Positions 1 to 7,738 of a stretch of DNA of 36,916 nucleotides are shown here, in pieces; the stretch's first letter is position 1; each line of letters opens with the position of its first letter. Made by a program: the position numbers and the translations under genes. This stretch comes from Planctomycetaceae bacterium. Lineage in GTDB: Bacteria; Planctomycetota; Planctomycetia; Planctomycetales; Planctomycetaceae. The notes under the pieces are model-generated. The model had not been told where the DNA came from, did not search any database, and saw only the letters and a program-made list of their open reading frames with translations. The stretch spans positions 1 through 36,916 of the forward strand of contig PBMZ01000150.1 of NCBI GenBank assembly GCA_002722955.1, given 5' to 3'.

Positions 1-1228
1 GAACCTGAACCAACACAGCGATTGCAATGGCGGTATTTGTCGTCTGACGTTGCCAACGCTGGTCCTGCGTGAATCTGGAGATGGAACTCAGCACAGCGGC
101 GATCACACTGACCCCAATCGCCAACGGAGCAGCAGACTGCCACCCCAAAAAAGTGACGACAACACCGAATAAAATGCAGAAGCTGCGAGCGTGCTTTCGG
201 CGTGCGTCTTCGTGCACGTCCTGTGACGCAATGCCACCGCGCAGGACTGTTTGCGGGAAAGCATTCTGGCCCAAGCTGCTCGCAATCAACCAACCAACCA
301 GCAGTCCGACCGCCAGACCAACAACTGAATCAAGCAACCCATCCGCTCCGACACCGAAGTATTGAGTCCAGCCGCTCACCGGGTCGATGAATTCAACCTG
401 CCAGCGCCAGTCTTCCGACAGCCAAGTCCATCGGGGTTCATGAAAACTGACGGGATGTAGATGACTCCAGAACATTGGCGCAATCACACCCATCCCGACA
501 GCAAACCACGTCAAGCCCCTTGGTAAGGAATATCCATCCCACTGAATCAGGGCGGCTGCGACTACGAGACAGCCAAGACAACAATGAAACAGATAGATAC
601 CAATCAAGTCCCACTTGGTATACCAAATTATCCACACAACTCCGTCGTAAATATTCGGCTCTCTAATGGGCAGATTATCTCCTCCGGACAACAACTCGAT
701 GGCGAGCAGCAGTAAAAACCAACCGGCGATTGTTGCTTCGACGGCAGGGTACCTGATCGGGATCCAAACATTGCAAGTTCGGCAACGCCCCAACAGCTTC
801 AGCCACCCTAGAATTGGAATGTTGTCCCGCCATGCGATGCGTTGATTGCATCCTGGGCACATTGATTTTCCATTCAATGAACGCCCAGCAGGGAGTCGGT
901 AGATCACAACATTTAGAAAGCTGCCAACCGTGGCGCCAAGCGTGAGAATCCACAAATATGTAAAGACTTCCAGCAGCCACAAGCTGCTTAACTGGGCGTC
1001 AGTGAGTTCTTCATCCAGAGTATGGAATTGTGTTTCAGCTGAGTTCCCATTGAAAGATGGCTGCGACTGCCCGATTTGATCCGATAAGGTGGCTGAATCT
1101 TCCTGACCAAAAGCGGGAAACGCCACAATGGCAGCAGCAATCAAGACAACAGAGCGCACGATCGAAATCCGCAACGTGGAATTCGCCAGAATTCCCCAGC
1201 CGAAAAAGGAATTCGGGGGAGTCAGCAT
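1..1228 (-). CDS. Prepilin peptidase homologue (A24-like), partial at left edge, catalytic aspartates not visible
   Basis: The reading frame is open from an ATG at 1228 to the window edge (409 codons, no stop). After a hydrophobic N-terminus (residues 21-41) and a polar linker comes the A24 N-terminal block: GSFLNVVIYRLPAG (102-115), then two cysteine pairs, CPGC (124-127) and CRTC (149-152), with ILGWLKLLGR between them. Several membrane segments follow. Family members normally remove the leader of type IV or Flp prepilins at the inner membrane, using one Asp in an I-D-x-D...LP motif and one in GxGD. Here the first position reads IQWDGYSLP, so the Asp is Gln (Q229), and the segment ending in FLGWQ (360-364) has no GxGD before it. 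It may therefore be a non-catalytic relative. The long N-terminal extension is also unusual. A weak purine-rich site (GAGTGG) precedes the ATG. Family assignment is firm; loss of activity is inference from manual alignment. Confidence 0.85.
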   Translation of the reverse strand, partial: MLTPPNSFFGWGILANSTLRISIVRSVVLIAAAIVAFPAFGQEDSATLSDQIGQSQPSFNGNSAETQFHTLDEELTDAQLSSLWLLEVFTYLWILTLGATVGSFLNVVIYRLPAGRSLNGKSMCPGCNQRIAWRDNIPILGWLKLLGRCRTCNVWIPIRYPAVEATIAGWFLLLLAIELLSGGDNLPIREPNIYDGVVWIIWYTKWDLIGIYLFHCCLGCLVVAAALIQWDGYSLPRGLTWFAVGMGVIAPMFWSHLHPVSFHEPRWTWLSEDWRWQVEFIDPVSGWTQYFGVGADGLLDSVVGLAVGLLVGWLIASSLGQNAFPQTVLRGGIASQDVHEDARRKHARSFCILFGVVVTFLGWQSAAPLAIGVSVIAAVLSSISRFTQDQRWQRQTTNTAIAIAVLVQV

Positions 1229-1259
1229 GCCACTCGGTGCCACTCTTAATTTGACGAAA

Positions 1260-1457
1260 ACTCGTTTAACGCCCAGCCAGAGACGCACGCTCAGCGTGTT
1301 TGTTCTGGTCACTTCCGGCGCTTTTCGGCGCCGAAACGTCGAAAAATGTTTCAGAACAAACACGCGGAGCGTGCGCCGGCGACCAAGAAGCATTGAATGA
1401 TCAATGGCATACTTTGCTCCTTGGTCGCCGGTACCTCCGGCTGGGCGTTAAACGAGT
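1260..1457. repeat. Nested palindromic element (outer stem plus two inner hairpin arms)
   Basis: The outer arms 1260-1278 and 1439-1457 are perfect reverse complements over 19 bp (left arm begins ACTCGTTTAACG). Inside, 1284-1306 pairs with 1352-1374 with one mismatch, and 1376-1391 pairs with about 1416-1431 with one mismatch, so the whole could fold as a three-way cruciform. It fills most of the 278-bp gap between the prepilin-peptidase homologue and the DUF1559 gene, which contains no convincing ORF. It may also act as a terminator for the DUF1559 operon. It is most likely a non-autonomous interspersed repeat. Confidence 0.8.
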
Positions 1458-1506
1458 AATTTCAGAGCAATTCCACTACCAGAACTCTTAAAGCTGACGC
1501 GGCACT

Positions 1507-2448
1507 CTAAAAGCCACCCACGATGTCCTCGCCATAAGCGCGCGTGCTGATTGCCTGGTAAACCTGTAGATCGATCTTGGTGTTTATACCTCGCACTGAA
1601 CCGTCACACATCGTGAATTGGCAAACGCCATCGTGCGGTGCGGAAAGACCTTTGTCGTCTGTGCCATCTTGGTTAGGGAGGAATTGCGTTTCGAACAAGA
1701 CCATGTGTCCGTGATCGTCGGGTAAGGTCGTGACATCGCGGACCGCAGCAGACCATGCGGTTTCGAAGTAGGCGTGGCCACCAGGCGTAACGCTGCCGGG
1801 AATCGGGCCGTTTGTTCGTTCTCCAAACGCCAGCGTGTTCGAGAGGCCGTCCGAAATATCACGAACGCGAGTCGAGCTGTTGCGGTAAAAGATGCCCACA
1901 CTTTGTAACGGTGTTGTGTCAAGATTGATGAGCGCGTCCGACGGCCCCCAGTTCGCGGCGTAACTGGCACCGGCATATTGCTCTATTGGCGTCACCGTAT
2001 CATCTCGGACAACAAATTTGCTGCCCGAGTGAACGTCGGTTGGACACAAGAATAAAGGAAGCTTTGTTTCTCGAGGCTGCAAGTTCACCATGTCCCAAAC
2101 CGGAACTTCGGCATCGAATGTGCGATAAAGGGGCATCTGATCGAGCTGTGGCAACAGCATCGCTCCCCATGCCAAACCAGCGTGGTTGGCGAGTTCTTGA
2201 GGGCTTCCTACGGGGCCAAACTTGTGAATGTAGCCTGGTGGGTACACGCGATGAACGGCTTCGTAATTGTGGAGGGCCAATCCCAACTGTTTCAGATTAT
2301 TCTTGCAAGCAACGCGTCGTGCAGCTTCACGTGCCGCTTGAACGGCCGGCAACAGTAAAGCGACAATGACCGCGATGATCGCGATCACGACTAGCAACTC
2401 AATCAGTGTAAATCCTCGATGTTGTCGACGCTGAGCCGAAATACGCAT
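1507..2448 (-). CDS. DUF1559 family pilin-like protein with H-X9-DG motif
   Basis: 313 residues. The N-terminus carries a type IV pilin/pseudopilin signal: a basic leader, then RGFTLIELLVVIAIIAVI with Glu five residues after the Gly, followed by a hydrophobic helix and an AAREAARR segment. This is the classic start of planctomycete DUF1559 proteins. Near the C-terminus is the H-X9-DG signature (H272, D282-G283). Such proteins are exported and processed like pseudopilins, are abundant in Planctomycetes, and have no established function. The ATG at 2448 is preceded by GAGGG five bases away, and the upstream lipoprotein gene ends at 2449 with no gap, so the two are one operon. Four cysteines (C68, C135, C276, C281 by approximate count) could form disulfides. 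Confidence 0.93.
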   Translation of the reverse strand: MRISAQRRQHRGFTLIELLVVIAIIAVIVALLLPAVQAAREAARRVACKNNLKQLGLALHNYEAVHRVYPPGYIHKFGPVGSPQELANHAGLAWGAMLLPQLDQMPLYRTFDAEVPVWDMVNLQPRETKLPLFLCPTDVHSGSKFVVRDDTVTPIEQYAGASYAANWGPSDALINLDTTPLQSVGIFYRNSSTRVRDISDGLSNTLAFGERTNGPIPGSVTPGGHAYFETAWSAAVRDVTTLPDDHGHMVLFETQFLPNQDGTDDKGLSAPHDGVCQFTMCDGSVRGINTKIDLQVYQAISTRAYGEDIVGGF

Positions 2449-3066
2449 TTAATTCCCTCGGGTTGATTCTTGTGCCCGCAAGATTGTGAATTCAAATGAA
2501 TGCATGTCGTCGCCGAGCTTCACTTCCGGCAACTTGACGAACAACGTATCCACATCTTTCATCGATGATGGGATATCAAGTTCGAAGAGCGATCCCTGTT
2601 GGGTTTCGTCGATCGTTGTGAAAAAAAGTCGTGTGGGAGACGAGTTCTTTTCCACACCCAACTCTGCAGCGAGCCGTGGCGAATCAATTGAGAAGTTGTT
2701 GAATTTGCCGTCCGATTCTTCGATCAACAAATGGAATCGAACTTTATTATCCAGGATTGGCAAGATCTCTGCGTGGAAGGCCGGTGATTTGGTCGCTTGC
2801 TTCGAGTGACCAATTGAAACGATCTTGCCGTCGTGCGGTGGTTTTCCATGCCGATGGCCATGATCGTGGGCGTGTTTGTGATGGCCACTAAAGCTCTTGT
2901 GGTGATGCTCGTGTGCGGATTGATCGTCGTGTTGGTGTTTGTGCTGATGGGTAAAGTCCGCATCCATGTCGGTAGTAATTGAAGATTCGGTGTCCGCGCA
3001 GCCTGAGCAACCCAGAACGATCGATACGGCAAGAATCGACATCAGAATCTGCGGGATGTTTCTCAC
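2449..3066 (-). CDS. Histidine-rich lipoprotein, putative metal-binding
   Basis: 205 residues from a GTG at 3066 supported by GGAGAA eight bases upstream. Residues 1-20 form a lipoprotein signal (IVLGC, lipidated Cys at 20). Residues about 39-83 are extremely His-rich (runs such as HEHHHK and HKHAHDHGHRHG), a typical zinc, nickel or copper buffering stretch. The C-terminal part (about 84-205), starting PPHDGKIVSIG, resembles small periplasmic domains that often accompany metal-efflux or copper proteins, but I do not recognise a named family. The gene abuts DUF1559 with no gap, so the lipoprotein and the pseudopilin-like protein are co-produced. A second, unrelated His-rich lipoprotein is encoded at 9071. 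The metal role is inferred from composition only. Confidence 0.8.
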   Translation of the reverse strand: MRNIPQILMSILAVSIVLGCSGCADTESSITTDMDADFTHQHKHQHDDQSAHEHHHKSFSGHHKHAHDHGHRHGKPPHDGKIVSIGHSKQATKSPAFHAEILPILDNKVRFHLLIEESDGKFNNFSIDSPRLAAELGVEKNSSPTRLFFTTIDETQQGSLFELDIPSSMKDVDTLFVKLPEVKLGDDMHSFEFTILRAQESTRGN

Positions 3067-3177
3067 TTGGCGTTCTCCAGTGCCTCGACCGGCCTCTTTG
3101 AGCAGACACTCTATAACAATCTACGGCATTTGGAACTATTGCATTTGAATAAAAATCGAAAATAACACAGTCGGCTC

Positions 3178-3211
3178 AATTGCAATTCCTTTGTAATTGC
3201 ATTACACCTGC
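3178..3211 (+). promoter_or_regulatory. Conserved pilin upstream motif, copy 1 (operator or promoter)
   Basis: The 10-bp palindrome AATTGCAATT (3178-3187) is followed after three bases by TTGTAATT and an inverted repeat TGTAAT-TGC-ATTACA (3192-3206), ending in CTGC. The same arrangement at the same spacing precedes the second pilin gene (11359-11392). The motif ends 66 bp before the pilin ATG. Conservation outside the coding region suggests a promoter or regulator-binding site; which one is not known. Confidence 0.6.
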
Positions 3212-3277
3212 ACTTGATTGTTCTGAATGTCGTCATCGAAGACGACTACCCCGTTACCCAATGAAAGGTTTCACAAC

Positions 3278-3640
3278 ATGATTTCTCGAACACGCTCTCG
3301 TAAACATTCCTCACGTCGTGGACAAGGTATGGTCGAATACATCGTAATCGTTGGCGCCGTCGCTATGATTTCGATGACCGGCGTTTCCGTATTTGGCCAC
3401 AAGGTTGCGGACCAATATGCTGTTGGTGCCGGTTTGCTTCCCGGTGCACACGCCGAAGATAACGGTGCGATTGCGACTGGTTTCTTCGCGGGAGTCACAC
3501 CAAATGCGGACGGTGATCTTGAAGCAAACGGCCAAGTTTCCTGGGCCGACGCGACAGGTAACACTCAGACAAATGTCTTGAGAAACAACGTTGTTGTCGC
3601 CGGTAGCAATGCAGCCGATTCGTTCGTTGCTGAGGACTAA
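3278..3640 (+). CDS. flp: Flp-like type IVb pilin, copy 1
   Basis: 120 residues from the ATG at 3278, chosen over an upstream in-frame start at 3227 because GAAAGG lies at a suitable distance (3263-3268) and because the resulting 15-residue leader matches the paralogue at 11471. The leader ends RRG, and cleavage there would give a mature protein starting QGMVEY, with Glu at +5 and Tyr at +6 as in Flp pilins, followed by a hydrophobic helix (YIVIVGAVAMISMTGVSVFG). The roughly 70-residue Ala/Gly/Asn-rich tail with no Cys is longer than in typical Flp pilins. It is predicted to be the shaft subunit of a Tad pilus. The nearest tad assembly genes lie about 8.7 kb downstream on the same strand. Confidence 0.92.
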   Translation: MISRTRSRKHSSRRGQGMVEYIVIVGAVAMISMTGVSVFGHKVADQYAVGAGLLPGAHAEDNGAIATGFFAGVTPNADGDLEANGQVSWADATGNTQTNVLRNNVVVAGSNAADSFVAED

Positions 3641-3784
3641 TTACGTCGTCGCAAACTATTTCATTCAAATGCACACTGTCGACACGCGCTTTGGCCGACA
3701 GATCACTGTGATTGCAGCTGAATTTCACGCGAAGAGAGCTCGGTTCGCCTCGAAAATGCTGATATCGTCCAAAAAACAAGCAAC

Positions 3785-3840
3785 TTGTAAATTACAACCA
3801 ACACCAATTACAATTAATTTGTAAATATGTAGTATATGCA
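3785..3840. promoter_or_regulatory. Additional AT-rich palindromes resembling the pilin upstream motif
   Basis: TTGTAAATTACAA (3785-3797) is an odd-length perfect inverted repeat. At 3805-3840 a segment reading CAATTACAATT, three bases, then TTGTAA aligns with both pilin upstream motifs, and TTACAA-TTAAT-TTGTAA (3808-3824) is itself an inverted repeat. No gene starts within 300 bp downstream, so this may be a regulator site, the promoter of a small RNA, or a remnant of a duplicated pilin unit. Confidence 0.45.
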
Positions 3841-4140
3841 GAACTCAAGGCCGGCAGCAACGGGCGATGATCCCGTCCGTTGCCCGACGCGTCAGCGAGG
3901 GTAACGCTGGTGTTCAGATTCACCGCTCGCCCTCAGCTGGCGTGTTCGTTAGCTATTTGAGTGCTGCGTTGATCAGGGCCGATTTACGCAACACCAAGAG
4001 TCGTGAGCACCCCTCACTCACGATTCTTGATGTTGCGTATCGGCCCCTCTCGTTAGTTGCGCGGATCAGGTGAATTCTTCTCTCGCACAAGCTTCAATTA
4101 TTTCCACGATTTCACCCTTAGACTTCGGTAGGTCAACTCT
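3841..4140. repeat. Intergenic region with a repeat fragment and a long hairpin
   Basis: No credible ORF. The stretch holds one copy of the short dispersed element GACGCGTCAGCGAGGG (near 3888-3903) and a long stem: 3977-4007 (GGCCGATTTACGCAACACC...) pairs with 4017-4045 with about two mismatches and a 2-nt bulge around a 9-nt loop. The hairpin lacks a T-tract and resembles an interspersed palindrome more than an intrinsic terminator, although it could also end transcription from the pilin gene. Confidence 0.65.
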
Positions 4141-5427
4141 GTGTTGTCTTGGATCAAAAAGTCGATCGAATGGTTGTCTGATATAGGCAATCGCGATTTT
4201 TGTCCTTGGGCAAACCGGTACGTCTATTGGCTCAAACAGCCAATCGGTTGGTTCGTGGTTGCCATGGTTGCCTCGGGACTGATTGGTGCTTTTGTGGCCT
4301 CCCAAGGTTGGGTCGTTTGTGCCGCGATCTTAGTTGTGATGGTGATGGGCACGGTCTGGCCATGGCTGGCGATGCGCGGATTGGATGCGGAAATCGAATT
4401 CGATCGTCGACGTTGCCATGAACTTGATGAGGTGACCGTCCAACTGACCGTCGTCAACCGCTGGCCTTGGCCGGTGTGGGGCTTGTTGGTGCAGCGCGGT
4501 TTCTTTCACGCGACAGAACAAGATCACGGCGAAGCGGCAACCGCCTTGGCGCGCGTTGGTGCATGGTCAAAGACCTATTTTGAATTCACTTATCGTCCAA
4601 ATATTCGCGGCGTCTACCCGCTCGAGGAGCCTGTATTAGCAACCGGATTTCCGTTTGGAATCTGGATCGCCACGAAGGGGTTCTCGGTAGCTGAATCGCT
4701 GATCGTTTGGCCGCGTTGTGTTCCATTGAAATCACTTCCAGCGATGGCCGGCGACCGATTGGCGGCTGCAGGCAGCTTTGTCGATCGAGCTGGCCACGAC
4801 GGCGATGTCTTGGCCGCTCGCCCCTACGTACAAGGTGATTCACCTCGTCGCATTCACTGGATTCATACGGCACGTCGAGATTCATTGATCGTCTGCGATC
4901 GACAGACAGCTTCGCGGCGCAGCGTCTTGATCGTTCTCGATCGCAACGCTTTCAAAAACCACGCAAACGAAGATCAATCTGCATGCAACTGGAGCCTGCG
5001 AGCTGTCGCCACTTTGTGCCGTGAGTTTCACCGGCATTCGTACGACGTGACATGCGAATTGAATGGCGAACGGATCGTCGTCGCATCAAGCGTTGTGGGT
5101 TTGCATCGCCTATTTGACCGGTTGGCAGCCTTTTCGCCCGTTACAACATCATTTGAACAGCGGATCGAGCCGCCGAGAACATACGGTTCGGATCAGTTGG
5201 CCATTTGGGTGACCTCTGGCGTGAATTGGCGCGAAGTTCGAACGGGCCTGAATGGATCATGGCGACGATCGGGCATTCGCGCGATGGTACTTGACTCGAA
5301 TTCCGAACACGAAGCAGCAGAATTTGAGTCGCCGCAACCTTGGGTTTGCCTCGATTTAGCAGACGAGCCATCGCGTCAATTGCAGCAGCAATGGGAAAGG
5401 CGGTGTCATGACGACTGGGCCCAATAA
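4141..5427 (+). CDS. DUF58 domain membrane protein
   Basis: 428 residues from GTG 4141, with TAGGT a suitable distance upstream. Two membrane helices (about 36-80) are followed by a soluble region ending in the DUF58 signature: ARPYVQGD (about 226-233) then PRRIHW ending at 240 and AARRDSLIV-like residues. DUF58 proteins regularly sit beside MoxR ATPases and transglutaminase-like membrane proteins, and exactly that set follows here. The cellular role of such MoxR/DUF58 systems is poorly defined; assembly or maturation of envelope or secreted proteins is usually proposed. The stop overlaps the next start by 20 bp, indicating translational coupling. Confidence 0.88.
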   Translation: MLSWIKKSIEWLSDIGNRDFCPWANRYVYWLKQPIGWFVVAMVASGLIGAFVASQGWVVCAAILVVMVMGTVWPWLAMRGLDAEIEFDRRRCHELDEVTVQLTVVNRWPWPVWGLLVQRGFFHATEQDHGEAATALARVGAWSKTYFEFTYRPNIRGVYPLEEPVLATGFPFGIWIATKGFSVAESLIVWPRCVPLKSLPAMAGDRLAAAGSFVDRAGHDGDVLAARPYVQGDSPRRIHWIHTARRDSLIVCDRQTASRRSVLIVLDRNAFKNHANEDQSACNWSLRAVATLCREFHRHSYDVTCELNGERIVVASSVVGLHRLFDRLAAFSPVTTSFEQRIEPPRTYGSDQLAIWVTSGVNWREVRTGLNGSWRRSGIRAMVLDSNSEHEAAEFESPQPWVCLDLADEPSRQLQQQWERRCHDDWAQ

Positions 5428-7738
5428 AGAATGCGGTACTCTTTTCCTGGCAACGCTGTCATCCGCGTCGCTAATCAGTGCACGCGTTGCATCGGTTGAT
5501 TCAGTAACCGTTCTGATGGCGACTTCAGCCTTTTTTCTCGGCCTGCCATGGTTGGTATGGGCCGCGATGCGAACTGTCAGATCGCCAACCAAACGCTTCG
5601 ACCGTTTCTTGGCGTTGGGAGTAGCAATTTGGGTGTTAACTCCCCTTGGGTTGGAGTTGATCGCGCGCTCTTTCGGTTACGGCGAGTCGCTGGAAATCGT
5701 GATGTTGGTGTTTGTGCAACATGCGGCGATAACGGCCGCCGTGTTCAGCCATCGACACCGATGCCAGCAATTCGCTTGCCTGCTGAGTTCGTTCGTGGCG
5801 TTGTTCGCGGTCGTCATCGACGAAACGCTTGCCGTTTTCGTGTTTGCGGGAATGTTTGGTGTCTCCATGCTTTGGTGGCTGATGGCGCGTTACTGGGAGC
5901 GCGTGCGGCAAACAGTCAATGCCGAGCATTCCGATCGATGCTTGCCAGTCCGATCATCTGTCCTTGCCGGTGTGATGCTCATTCTTCTGCTGCTGGCAGT
6001 GACTTTGGGAACGACGCGAGCTTCGACGCGTGCATTGCGTGGCTTCATGCCGACGTCTGGTGGGGATCGTTGGAGTGACGACTTCGCAAGATCAGGAGTT
6101 GGCGATGGAGACGCAATGGTCGCCGCCAAAGATCAAGCGATGAGCTTCGGGCCTGTCGAGAGCGAATTGTTCCTCGATTCTGAAATGCCGACGTTGTATG
6201 ACATGTTCAACGATCTCTATGGAGACCCGCTGCCAACTCCAAAGAAATCGGAACGCGCGATCGGTTTGAATAATGTGACCGTCAAGGATATTGAGCAGCG
6301 CGTCGCCAAGACAGAACGCAATGGACGCGAGTTTTCCGTTTTGCGTCGCCAAGCAAAGGGAAGACAGAAGACTCTCGACGATCGCCGCGCTGCGGCAATG
6401 TTCTACGTCATCGGTCGCGTGCCGCTCCATTTGGCGTTAGAGCGATTTGACACGTTCGATGGGCGCGAGTGGACGCATTCTGAAAAGCCGACCAAGCAGG
6501 CACCGATTCAACTAGAAACCATCAACGATAAACCGTGGGCGTTCTTCATGGCCAAAGGCGCTTCGTCCATTCATCGAGGATGGGAACCTCACGCAATCAA
6601 ACTGATCAATCTCAAGACGAACCGTTTCCCGTCGCCGCCACAATTCTCGGCAGTCCATGTTGACCGAGTGGACCGGCTCGACTTCTTCGGGTGGACGGAT
6701 GACGATGTCGCTTGTATGCCACCTCGCAAGCAAATCCCGCAATTGACCGTGATGCACATACGATCGCAGGGCGTCAATTTGGAGTCGCTGCGGAACGAGA
6801 GTTACCACGTCCACGCAGGTAGCCAAACAATTTCCGCCAGCCGACACGTTATCGCACACGACTGGACTCGTAATGTGCCTCGCGGCTGGCGGCAAGTTGA
6901 AGCGGTCGTCGATCGACTGCGTACAGGCTTTACCTGCGACCCGCAAGCGGCAGCTCCCGAAGATTGCGACGACGTGATTGCACATTTTCTAGAAACTCGA
7001 CGCGGTCCCGATTTTCTGTTTGCCACGACTGCAGCGGGGCTGCTGCGGGAACTCAACTACAAGACGCGACTAGTGACTGGTTTTTACGCTCGCGAAGATC
7101 GTTACGATCGCCAGTCGAGACAAACGAGCGTGCTTGCCGATGACGTTCATGCATGGGTTGAAGTGCAAGTCGATGGTCGTACGTGGATTGCTATCGAACC
7201 GACGCCCGGTTACGAACCGCCGCCCGAAGCACTGACTTGGCGGCAACGATTGGCAATGGCCGGGCACGCTACTTGGCGTTGGCTTGTTTCGAACTCGATC
7301 CTGCTAACGCTGGCCTTAGCTTTTGCCGGCCTTCTTTGGATCACACGCGTCGTGTGGCTTGATGGTATCTTGGCAGTGGTTTGTTGGGGCGCGGGTTGTG
7401 GAAGTCCTCGCCGACGTGTGCTGTGGACGCTTCGATTACTCGAGTGGCGTGCCTGGTTGGTTGGCTACACACGTCCTCAAACAGCGGCTTTGTCGTCTTG
7501 GTACAGCTCACTCATCTCAATTCTTCCGCAAGAAACTTCAAACAGCCTGCGAGCATCCCTTCGATTCGCCGAGTGCTGTCTGTACGGACCTTCTGATCGC
7601 CAGATTTCCTCGCTTCAAACTGGCGAGGTAACCGCAGTCTGCAGCATTGTTCGACGTGAAGTGAATGCACGCTGCTTTCAACGCGCGATCGACGACCAGA
7701 GTGAAGCAAAAGTAGAAAGATACCGGCTCAATGACTAG
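5408..7738 (+). CDS. TgpA-like multi-spanning transglutaminase-domain protein with substituted catalytic triad
   Basis: 776 residues. The N-terminal part has about six membrane helices within residues 1-210, then a large periplasmic portion holding the transglutaminase-like core (about 480-605), one more helix (about 625-650) and a cytoplasmic tail, the TgpA layout. The core motifs are clear: GLLRELNYKTRLVTGFY, DDVHAWVEVQVDGRTW and EPTPGYEPP. Aligning with the usual G-x-C-x-x-[FY]-A...H-A-W...D-P-T pattern places Asp535 where the nucleophilic Cys belongs and Glu597 where the third-residue Asp belongs; His581 is kept. The protein is therefore probably not a cysteine peptidase or transglutaminase and may act as a binding or structural domain. 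It lies between the DUF58 and MoxR genes and overlaps both. Confidence 0.87.
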   Translation: MTTGPNKECGTLFLATLSSASLISARVASVDSVTVLMATSAFFLGLPWLVWAAMRTVRSPTKRFDRFLALGVAIWVLTPLGLELIARSFGYGESLEIVMLVFVQHAAITAAVFSHRHRCQQFACLLSSFVALFAVVIDETLAVFVFAGMFGVSMLWWLMARYWERVRQTVNAEHSDRCLPVRSSVLAGVMLILLLLAVTLGTTRASTRALRGFMPTSGGDRWSDDFARSGVGDGDAMVAAKDQAMSFGPVESELFLDSEMPTLYDMFNDLYGDPLPTPKKSERAIGLNNVTVKDIEQRVAKTERNGREFSVLRRQAKGRQKTLDDRRAAAMFYVIGRVPLHLALERFDTFDGREWTHSEKPTKQAPIQLETINDKPWAFFMAKGASSIHRGWEPHAIKLINLKTNRFPSPPQFSAVHVDRVDRLDFFGWTDDDVACMPPRKQIPQLTVMHIRSQGVNLESLRNESYHVHAGSQTISASRHVIAHDWTRNVPRGWRQVEAVVDRLRTGFTCDPQAAAPEDCDDVIAHFLETRRGPDFLFATTAAGLLRELNYKTRLVTGFYAREDRYDRQSRQTSVLADDVHAWVEVQVDGRTWIAIEPTPGYEPPPEALTWRQRLAMAGHATWRWLVSNSILLTLALAFAGLLWITRVVWLDGILAVVCWGAGCGSPRRRVLWTLRLLEWRAWLVGYTRPQTAALSSWYSSLISILPQETSNSLRASLRFAECCLYGPSDRQISSLQTGEVTAVCSIVRREVNARCFQRAIDDQSEAKVERYRLND

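Noticed and set aside
675..980. 101-codon minus-strand frame
   Set aside because: Out of frame with the prepilin-peptidase homologue, whose conserved motifs cover the same bases.
3227..3277. Longer start for the first pilin
   Set aside because: The ribosome-binding site and the leader length of the paralogue both favour 3278.
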